Positions 57,418-64,000 of a stretch of 64,000 nt of DNA are shown here, one piece after another; within the stretch, counting starts at the first letter, position 1; the number at the start of each line of letters is the position of its first letter. Made by a program: the position numbers and the translations under genes. Source of the stretch: Ostrinia nubilalis (Eukaryota > Arthropoda > Insecta > Lepidoptera > Crambidae); NCBI RefSeq assembly GCF_963855985.1, contig NC_087096.1, positions 7,192,001 through 7,256,000 on the forward strand. The letters run 5' to 3'. A model generated the notes under the pieces. The model saw only the letters and a program-made list of their open reading frames with translations, was not told the origin of the DNA and did not search any database.

Positions 57418-60400
57418 AATTTTACTGATTGCATTTTTGACATCAGTATCGATCACTAATCACCCCCTGATAGTTATTTTGAAAATATATTTCATGTACA
57501 GAATTGACCTCTCTACAGATTTATTATAAGTATAGATTAAAATTGTCTCTACCTGTAGCGGAGAATAATGTTGTGGCAGGCCTTTGTTCAAACGATCATA
57601 GCAAATGTTGTGATAGGGATAGAGACATGCGATTTTTGGTTTTACAAAGATAATACGATAGAGAATAATACAAAGTAATAAAAACCACCTATTATAGGGG
57701 CATTTTTTTGAGAAATTTATCAAATAACCAAAAAAAATACGAATTTTTAAGCAGATTTTTTTCAAAAAGTATCATTTTTTATTATTTGTTGGCATTTTCT
57801 TGGTATTTTATGTATTTTTTTAGTATCGCCTGTTATTTAGCATTATTAATGTTTTTATTTTATCAGGATATACCTCTTAGTTTAAAAGTTATTACGTTTT
57901 CTTTACGAGAAGTAATAGGAAGAAAAAAAATTCTATAAAAAATTAAAAAAAAATCTCAAAAAATTTTTGACCTCTTTTTTGTCGATAAAAATAGGTCTAG
58001 TTTCACATATTTTCATATGTACACTTTAACGTGACTCACACTGTATTTCTATGTTACCGATTCAAATGAAAGCCTTAAATAGAGTTAGTCAAAATTCAAC
58101 CCACGTTCTGCTCATCTCACCGTGTGGGCATTAATATTATCGATTGAATCAATTTACTGGTATATTTTTAAATCCTAATCTTCTTGTGAACATTTCGGAC
58201 TGGCCATCGACAGGACTGTAGTATTTATGAAAAAAAAAACTTCTTATTCGTTTCCGTGAAAAACTTTTTTCTCTACAACTGCTTGACCTACTTCGTTCGT
58301 CATCTTACGTGCCCCATTTGAGTTACTAGCGTGACTGTTTTTGACCTACTGCGTGAGACGGCCGATCTCACTTTGCAGCATTCTAATTATAACTCTTTCA
58401 GTAATTTGTGCGAGTTATACCCTTCGTTGTTCAAAGTTACGAGCCTTTAACAACGGCCGACTCTTCAGTCTCGACATGAGGGCTCTGTTTTTGGCAGCGT
58501 ATAAATAAGCCAAATAAATATACGTAGACATCTGCTAGATACTTATGGTGATAGGTTGATGAGGATTTAAGTTAGGGTTTTCAAATATTGATCTTTCGGT
58601 GATATTGGGAAAAATAATTTTTCCTCGATTCTACACACTCGTTTGCATTGGGGTTGTAAGAATTCGGGAATTATTTCTATCTTTATTAGATAGAAACCAT
58701 TTAGAAGAAATTGCTCAAATCATCTACGTAGACAAATAAAAATAATTGCTCATTTAAACGTAACTCTCAGTTCTCTTATTGTAGTTTTCATTTTCTTTAA
58801 TATTTAATAGACTGTACCGTAATACAACTTCTTTTAATATTAATAACAGGCACTCTATTACAACTAGATCTTTATTCCCCAAAGTATAAGAAATAGAATA
58901 TTTAAAGGTGAATAATAAACGGTACCACATAAAATGCTACGCCCGTAGCTCAAAGTTACAAGCCTTCGGGAACAGCTGCCTGACGCGGTAATTGCTTTGT
59001 TTTTGGCAAGCGGTAATGTTGCCAAGGCTTCGTTTCTATAACTTCAACGACGATGTAAACATAGGTTGAAATGTTATAGAGCACTGAATAGTAGGTACAT
59101 TAAAACGGTGTTTCGTAGATACAGAAGTGAATTAAGTTGGTAAAAGGTATTACCTACCTAAATTGTTTAAAAAAAGTTCATGAAAGTATTTTCCTACTGC
59201 GCTGATTTCTGTGTCAATCACCAGACTGCTAAAATCAAATTATATCAAGACGGTCCTACTCTATCTACATAATTATGCCCCAATAAATATATAAATATAA
59301 ATAAATATAAATATCCTTGGACAATTTACACTGCGCTTCTAGTCCCAAACTAAGCAAAGCTTGTACTATGGGTACTAGACAACGGATATAAACATACTTA
59401 AATTTTTTTTTTGTAAATACATACATATTATACATAGAAAACACCCAGTCCAATACAAACAAATATGTTCATGCACACAAATGTTTGTACTGTGCGGGAA
59501 TCGAACCCGCTACCTCCGGAATAGTAGTCCGCTTCGAACCACTACACCAAACGGCCGACATATAACTTTAGTGGGTGGGTCCTGTTCTCTCCAAAGGGTT
59601 ACAGAGACAGGTAAAAGGTACAGGGTAAGGGGACAGGTAAAACTAATCAAATCCTTTGTATGACTTTTAATGTAATTTAGAATAGAATAACTCCAGTAAT
59701 AACTGTTATGTCAAATGAGGTTTTATGATATCGTGTTACGACGGCACAGATGTAAGGTGGAGGTGAACGATCTCATTGAAAAAGGTACGAGGCGCTAATA
59801 AGCCTAATGCCTTATGTAGACAGTGAGCTAGCTAGTATGTATGGTGTTGAATTTTGTACAAATGTACCTCCGGTTACTGTTATTAACCAATGGCATATTA
59901 AAGCGTAATGTTTTGCCATCCTATCCTGTCCTATCCTACTAATATTATAAATGCGAAAGTTTGTATGGATGTCTCGATGTTTGTTACTCTTTCATGCAAA
60001 AACTACTGAACGGATATTAATGAAACTTTACAGTATTATTGTTTATAACCCAGAATAACATATAGGCTATAATTTATGACGATCGATTGTGACAAACTAA
60101 ATTTCACGCGGGTGAAGCCGCGGGCAAAAGCTAGTTTATAATAGTACAAACAACAATACATCAATTTACACACTGTTATCTTTATAGTTGTAAGTAATAA
60201 TATACTATTTTGGAACAAAAACATACGAGTAAAGTCACAGAATACAATAAAGTTTAATGTGCTATCGACTGTACACAAACGAAGTGCCGGTTAGCCGGTA
60301 TTCCGTCAAAATTGATAATCTTCACCTGATTTTTTGGTGTTTGCTTTCAATTATTTACAGTAATTACTTCTTTACAGGCCTGGGAGGGGAGGACCGAGAC

Positions 60401-60481
60401 CGGCAACGGGGAGGGGGGTGAGCCCCCCCCACCGGCCCACGCGCCTCTCGACGCGGTTTGGCAGCCTGTTGCGGGTACTAG
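44351..60481 (+). CDS. Type II membrane protein, probable glycosyltransferase family 92 (DUF23) protein, first two coding exons (partial)
   Basis: Exon 1 (44351-44527) encodes MRWRARAGPYRAKERANISF, then FIFIMFFAVCGVIVLTQLLL LE: a short basic cytoplasmic tail and one membrane segment (about residues 19-42), the layout of a Golgi type II glycosyltransferase. Exon 2 (60378-60481) begins in phase 0 and encodes AWEGRTETGNGEGGEPPPPA, a disordered stem, then LDAVWQPVAGTR before a donor in phase 2. The WQPVAGTR ending resembles, from memory, the start of the lumenal domain in insect GT92/DUF23 proteins. The intron is 15.85 kb. No later exon was found up to 64000, so the gene continues beyond the window. 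That this is one gene rests on phase agreement and topology; the GT92 label is tentative. Confidence 0.6.
46303..46395. repeat. Dispersed repeat fragment (GGCCTGTATCTCATCTGATG)
   Basis: GAGGAAGCTCTTGGCCTGTA then TCTCATCTGATGGTAAGTGA and TGATCAGGCCG is a word I associate with abundant lepidopteran LINE-derived repeats. Only one copy occurs in this window, so the assignment rests on memory. Confidence 0.4.
48183..48419. mobile_element. hAT-type MITE (237 bp)
   Basis: The ends TAGGGTTACCATC and inverted GGATGGCAGCCCTA form hAT-like TIRs. The flanking octamers CTTTAAGG (48175-48182) and CTTTCAGG (48420-48427) agree at 7 of 8 positions. The interior contains CCCGGACATGTC and GTCCGGACG words. It is in intron 1 of the GT92-like gene. 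Confidence 0.8.
48530..48790. repeat. Dispersed repeat (CCACTGCTGGACTATGAGCC)
   Basis: TTTACAGTCCACTGCTGGAC then TATGAGCCTCCTCCACTATA, GGCAGGCGGGTTGGAGATCG and CGCCTCTTACGACACCCGCG GGAAGAGTAGGGG form one long repeat copy typical of lepidopteran DNA. Probably a LINE or SINE derivative; no coding part. Confidence 0.5.
49725..49815. repeat. ATC-rich head plus AGCCATAGGACGCCCACTGC repeat
   Basis: CATCATCATCATCATCATTT then CAGCCATAGGACGCCCACTG and CTGAACATAGACTTCC matches the repeat at 56145-56310. Probably a LINE 3' end. Confidence 0.55.
53344..53494. mobile_element. Palindromic MITE (150 bp)
   Basis: CTATTTTAATTAAAATAAGT then AGAAAGACACGGGTCTTAAC GCGA is matched by the inverted right arm (TCGCGTTAATACCCGTGTCT then TTCTATTTTAG). 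An inner pair GACTGAGTTACAT and ATGTAACTCAGTC is perfect. The loop is about 30 nt. Confidence 0.82.
54490..54764. mobile_element. hAT-type MITE (275 bp)
   Basis: The ends are TAGGGTTGCCAGGTGTCCGG and the inverted CCTGGCAACCCTA. The flanking words TGCCTGAT and TGCCTGCA are probably a diverged 8-bp target duplication. The interior has repeated GTCCGGC words in both orientations. Confidence 0.78.
55692..55823. mobile_element. MITE with CAGTCA...TGACTG ends flanked by TA
   Basis: CAGTCAGTGTCAAATAGTTC then GTAACACCCA matches the inverted right end (TGGGTGTCACGGACTATTTG then CCGTTGACTG). TA flanks both ends. An inner pair GGTCAAAAAGTTG and CAACCTTTTTGAC extends the hairpin. Confidence 0.82.
56145..56310. 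repeat. Dispersed LINE-like repeat (AGCCATAGGACGTCCACTGC)
   Basis: CTCAGCCATAGGACGTCCAC then TGCTGAACATAGGCCTCCCC and GGTCCACCTTGTGGGTGGAC is the fullest copy of the family also seen at 49725-49815. Confidence 0.6.
57027..57536 (-). mobile_element. Non-autonomous Helitron (510 bp) nested in the fold-back element
   Basis: On the minus strand it runs from TCTATACTTATAATAAATCT to CGGGCGGCCGCTAG and is inserted between A and T. Its GC-rich 3' end (AGTCGCGGGCGGCCGCTAG, hairpin CGCG...CGCG) is nearly identical to that of the Helitron at 14188-14371. It contains a (CAGA)n microsatellite of about nine units (57376-57412). Confidence 0.7.
57376..57412. repeat. (CAGA)n microsatellite
   Basis: About nine tandem CAGA/AGAC tetranucleotides inside the Helitron. 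Such a run is common at this position in related lepidopteran repeats and likely varies in length between individuals. Confidence 0.9.
59283..59563 (-). repeat. Full-length tRNA-derived SINE, minus strand
   Basis: Read on the minus strand: head GTCGGCCGTTTGGTGTAGTG then GTTCGAAGCGGACTAC and B-box GCGGGTTCGATTCCCGCACA; body GTACCCATAGTACAAGCTTT then GCTTAGTTTGGGACTAG; AT-rich tail (ATATTTATATTTATTTATAT). The head is the same as at 7322. It is the most complete SINE in the window. Confidence 0.8.
59934..60134 (+). mobile_element. Short non-autonomous Helitron (201 bp, complete)
   Basis: It starts TCCTACTAATATTATAAATG after an A and ends CGCGGGCAAAAGCTAG before a T, so it sits between A and T. 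A hairpin CGCGG-GTGAAG-CCGCG lies about 12 nt before the CTAG end. These are the three structural marks of a Helitron. It is 240 bp upstream of exon 2 of the GT92-like gene. Confidence 0.8.
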
Positions 60482-60626
60482 GTAAGTGGACTTTGCACTG
60501 TAATACTATTTTCGGCGACCGGAGATTTTGGGAAACGTACAGTTTCAATTTGATTCAGCATGGATTTTCAGGATAAATTGATAAACCGAGTGTTGGTTTG
60601 AAGCGCTGCTAGGGGCCAAAATAGAC

Positions 60627-60751
60627 TAAGGCTAAATTGCACCCACCTAATTTTGACGGTAACTTTAACGATAACCCGTGTTTTTTGTTTGGAGTTTGAC
60701 AGATTTTTGACTTTTGTCAAAGTTAAAGTAAGATGGTGCAACCCAGCCTAA
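60627..60751. mobile_element. Small MITE (TAGGCTGGGTTGCACC family), copy 2
   Basis: The ends TAAGGCTAAATTGCACCCAC and inverted GATGGTGCAACCCAGCCTA match those of 4299-4421. The inner arms GGTAACTTTAACG and CAAAGTTAAAGTAAG are also related. Confidence 0.75.
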
Positions 60752-61847
60752 GACTCCCCGTAGACTTTTTTTGGTCTATAGTTTGGTCGGTGTAATGCTG
60801 CATACTTCCATACTGTTCATATAACGATAAAAAATCTGTAGTCTGCCGGCGGAACGCTTAGATAATGTTTTGAAGATGAGTTAACAAAGCAATTCTTGCA
60901 TTCGTAAAATGTTCCAGTTGTAGATTTATGTAGTTTAGGTGTATGTAAAAATATCTATGAGTGCCTTTACTCGTATATGGCAGACTACTATGAGTAATGG
61001 ACATAATGATAGTCTGTCAACGTTACATACACATATTGTGATAAAGTTCGCTTCTTTGACTTGTGAAGGTACACGGAAAGTAATAACCATTTCCTTGTTG
61101 TTAGTTACACTTTGCCATCATATTTTGAACTTAAACGAAATGGGGTTCAAAACTGAATTTCAATGAAGCATATTTTACCCTATACTGGTTAAAGGGTGAA
61201 TATACGAGAATAAATTGCTGATGTTAAAAGTATTAACGCTGGCCCTTTTATCTCGAATTGCATATTAGCCTCCGCGGAACGTGCTCTAACGGCCGCGGAA
61301 AATGAAATGAGAATTATCTCCTCGACAGAGTAATGGGAAAAACATGCATTGCTATCGCAATTTGCAGTTTTCCCGCGACGCAGTCTTAAGAATGGGAGAA
61401 TATTACAAGCTTATGCTGAAGTACTTTCGCCATAATAGGTGTTAACACCATTCTCATTTTCGCGGTTATGTTCTTGGCTTGATGAAAGCTGATGAATATC
61501 TACAATATTTGTGCCACTGATCGAAATGTCGCGGCGGGGGTATAATAGAAGATCAGGTCAGGTTATTATTTATTATGTATAGACCAGACTGATATAACCA
61601 TTTGTCTGACTTTTATGTGTTCACGCCTAAACCAAACCCAATATTTATTAATTAAGTATGTATGGGACCACGACCATGGACATAAACAATCTTTTGCCTC
61701 AAAAATAATCTAATACTTACCATGGCGCACAGGCAAAAGCTGCTTATCGGATTTTTAAACGTTAATACCATTTTTTAAGAAATGCATGATTTATTACGAA
61801 CATCTGAGAAATACCCGGCCATGAAAGTATTTCAAACTTAAAGCGTA

Positions 61848-62573
61848 CAGTCCTATCAACTTAAGCTGAGAATTGCATTTGTGTGAGTGATCGCCAAAAG
61901 TACAGTTAGTAAAACACATACAAATAAAATTAATGTTTTATTAAAAGGAACTCCATAAAACACTAGCTACCAATTGGGCCGGTATAACGACACTTGACAC
62001 ATCCTTTTAAATAAATAAATAAATAAAAACAGTTCCTCGCTTAGCTTAAGCCAATTTCCAAGGCACGAAGTACCTCGACGCTGATATTCTGCGAGCACCG
62101 TTTATAGAGAGGGCGTCCAGCCAGCCTTACAAAATACAACAAAAAGACAAACAAATTTATAAAATTACAAAATAAAAACAGACTAAAAACTTTTCGTTCA
62201 CACCTTTAAAATACGTATTCAATTAGCATACAATTTCTTTCACTTGCCTACAGGGTTTGGTTGTTCTTGTGTTTGGTACTTGGTTTTCGTACAGGAAATT
62301 CACTTACAGTAGGAGCCATTTCACTAATATTTTGAACACAATTACATAAAATTACACGTCTATCTGCTACCAGTACCGGGGGTGAAATGAAGTATGTGAG
62401 CGGCAGGGAAGTGACGCGTGGCGGACGCGCCGCACCTCAGGCCGCTTGCTATAAACTAGTATAAACCGGTTTAAACCATGCGCGGGACGCGCCGCGCCTC
62501 AAGCCGATTGCCATTCTACACTATCGGTGTGCACTCACACAAATGCAATTCTCAGCTTAAGTTGAGAGGACTG
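61848..62573. mobile_element. 726-bp element with 42-bp inverted ends, flanked by TA
   Basis: The left end CAGTCCTATCAACTTAAGCT then GAGAATTGCATTTGTGTGAG TG is matched by the inverted right end with one visible difference. TA flanks both ends. The interior contains two related GC-rich words (GGACGCGCCGCACCTCAGGC and GGACGCGCCGCGCCTCAAGC). It is non-coding. Confidence 0.85.
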
Positions 62574-62897
62574 TAATGGGTTCGCTACATAAAAAGTGGT
62601 TTTAGTGTTTTTGTGAACATTAAAATACTATTAGGATGGAAAGTTCTTCGGTGTCATACGTCAGCTAATGAGAGTCGATTTGGGCAACGTGAGAGGATCG
62701 TGTTACAGCCCTTCGTGGTTCTAATAAAAACTTTTATATCTAATACTTATAAACTAGTGGTCTGACTTTGGAACTGCCAGCAAAAGTTAGTTTGTTGTAC
62801 TGACAACTGACAGGGGTAATAGTATTAGGATGTGAGTCCAATATTATTATCTATATGACTAACTTTATTATTACTTGATAGTTAATATGATTTACTT

Positions 62898-63118
62898 ACA
62901 GCTTTTGGCCGCGGCTTTACCCGCGTGATAGTAGGTTTTTCACTGAAAGACTTTCGCGCGCGTCTCTCCCTTTCTGAAACCGGGATAAAAACTATTTTAT
63001 GTTTTCCCTTTTATCTCATACTAATACTAAACATGTAATTAAGTTTAGTGGTTAATAGCAATGAAAAAGTGATAGACAAACAGTCACTCTCGCTTTTATA
63101 CCTATAATATTAGTATGA
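62898..63118 (-). mobile_element. Degenerate Helitron
   Basis: On the minus strand it starts TCATACTAATATTATAGGTA and approaches a 3' end CACGCGGGTAAAGCCGCGG then CCAAAAGCTG, where the final CTAG has mutated. It resembles the intact copy at 59934-60134. Confidence 0.6.
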
Positions 63119-64000
63119 CAGTATGGATCCATCGTGCTTTTACGAAGTCGTCTTTCTAACATGTCACATGTTATTATTAGGATCCCGGCCCAAGTTTCTG
63201 TCGGTTAACAGCATTATAATGACAATTTGATAGGTACTTTTCAATAAAGTCAGTTCTTGAAAGAAATTTTCCTAAACTCTACACGAACTAAGTATTTAAT
63301 GTCAAAATAAACTTTAAAGAGTGAATAGTGATCCCTTTCACACAATACCTACACTTTTATTGGTTTTTGCTTTGACTTTAAATAAAGGAATAACATAACG
63401 TAAGCGACTAACGTACTTTTGTTAGTTGTTACTCATCATAGGATTAACGTTATCATCATATTTGTTTTGGGCGAGCTTTTTATTTAATGTGCTTTCGAAA
63501 ATGGCTCGTAATCATTATAGTCAATAACTTACCATGAATCATTTAAAACATTTGTGATAGCACTGATATTATTTGTGCAGATTTATAGACGAAAAACCGA
63601 CTCAAAAAATATCGCTAAAAGTAGAAAAATAATAACATTATTTAAATATTTATCCCATGATTAATAAAGTCGGAATCGTTGCCAGTCTGCCAAGTGCCAA
63701 GGTTAAGAATCGTATAAAAGCCTCTCGAATCTTAAACTTGTACGAGTATCTAGAATGTACTAAAGATGATTTAATATAGTCATAGTTCTTTAATGCAATA
63801 TTTGTACTTATCTTCTACTATTTTCTGGGACATAGTATATTATTTAATACATAAAAGCGCTACAATTACAAGAACATTTACGTTGCGTTCGTTCACTTTG
63901 CGTTAATTACTGTGAAGGGAAATAAACGGGCCTATTGGGTCGGATTACGGACTGAGGTAATTAAAAATAGCGATAATAGTCGTAAGTTATTACGTGCAAT

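Larger units (their letters stand above)
56430..58043. mobile_element. Fold-back DNA element with ~470-bp inverted arms, flanked by TA
   Basis: The left arm starts CAGTGTGAGTCACGTTAAAG and runs to about 56900. The right arm (about 57560-58043) is its inverse, ending CTTTAACGTGACTCACACTG. Matching words along the arms include AAAAAAGAGGTCAAAAATTT, AACAGGCGATACTAAAAAAA, TTTTACAAAGATAATACGAT (inverted near 56820) and CTCTATCCCTATCACAAC. TA flanks both ends. The centre holds a nested Helitron (57027-57536). No transposase is seen. Confidence 0.88.
44528..60377 (+). other. 15.85-kb first coding intron of the GT92-like gene
   Basis: The stretches 44528-46300, 46400-48170, 49820-53340, 53500-54480 and 58050-59280 are AT-rich intron sequence in which I see no gene and no clear element. 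The insertions in between are listed separately. Long first introns often hold enhancers, but nothing here can be assigned as one. Confidence 0.5.
60482..64000. other. Intron 2 of the GT92-like gene to the window end
   Basis: No further coding exon could be recognised. It contains the small MITE (60627-60751), a 726-bp inverted-repeat element (61848-62573) and a Helitron remnant (62898-63118). The open frame at 60939-61166 has no family resemblance. The last 880 bp hold nothing I can name. Confidence 0.45.

Noticed and set aside
57258..57443. Open frame with a Leu-Ser-Val-Cys repeat
   Set aside because: It is the (CAGA)n microsatellite of the Helitron read in frame.

Overview
This is a window of insect nuclear DNA, almost certainly from a moth or butterfly. 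It is AT-rich, its genes are split by GT-AG introns, and it carries tRNA-derived SINEs, short Helitrons with CTAG 3' ends, and dispersed repeats that I associate with lepidopteran genomes. The species cannot be named from the sequence. There are no bacterial or phage genes, operons or CRISPR arrays.

Layout. Positions 1-1343 (minus) hold the 5' exons of a membrane-anchored protein of the insect PEP-synthase/'YvkC-like phosphotransferase' family, which runs off the left edge. Positions 1794-5759 (minus) hold a complete 8-exon gene for the 26S proteasome lid subunit Rpn5/PSMD12 (450 aa). Positions 5760-9167 are intergenic and full of DNA-transposon debris. Positions 9168-36624 (plus) hold a 19-exon gene for MARF1 (1,270 aa as assembled here), an RNA-silencing protein with a NYN ribonuclease-like domain, two RRMs and a string of LOTUS/OST-HTH domains. 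A 3.6 kb AT-rich stretch, probably its 3' UTR, runs to clustered poly(A) signals near 40.25 kb. Positions 40581-41595 (minus) hold a complete 4-exon NDUFB10/PDSW gene (complex I, 158 aa) that converges on Marf1. At 44351 (plus) begins a type II membrane protein whose second coding exon lies 15.9 kb away at 60378. It resembles the N-terminus of an insect GT92/DUF23 glycosyltransferase and continues past the right edge.

Exon coordinates for Rpn5, Marf1 and NDUFB10 were joined by hand. In each, every intron is GT-AG and the phases close to an intact reading frame, which is strong internal support.

The most unusual feature is inside Marf1. At least five exons have been copied locally as 'exon 3' end + splice donor' segments: a decayed series after exon 7, five copies of a 182-bp unit from exon 8, ten copies plus an eroded one of a 170-bp unit from exon 9, a LOTUS-exon copy split by a hAT-type MITE with a perfect 8-bp target duplication, and two copies of the exon 17 end. 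The exon 9 unit contains an exactly 120-nt (40-codon), in-frame candidate cassette exon. The rest of the window is rich in small inverted-repeat elements; several families occur twice, and one fold-back element has arms of roughly 470 bp and a nested Helitron.
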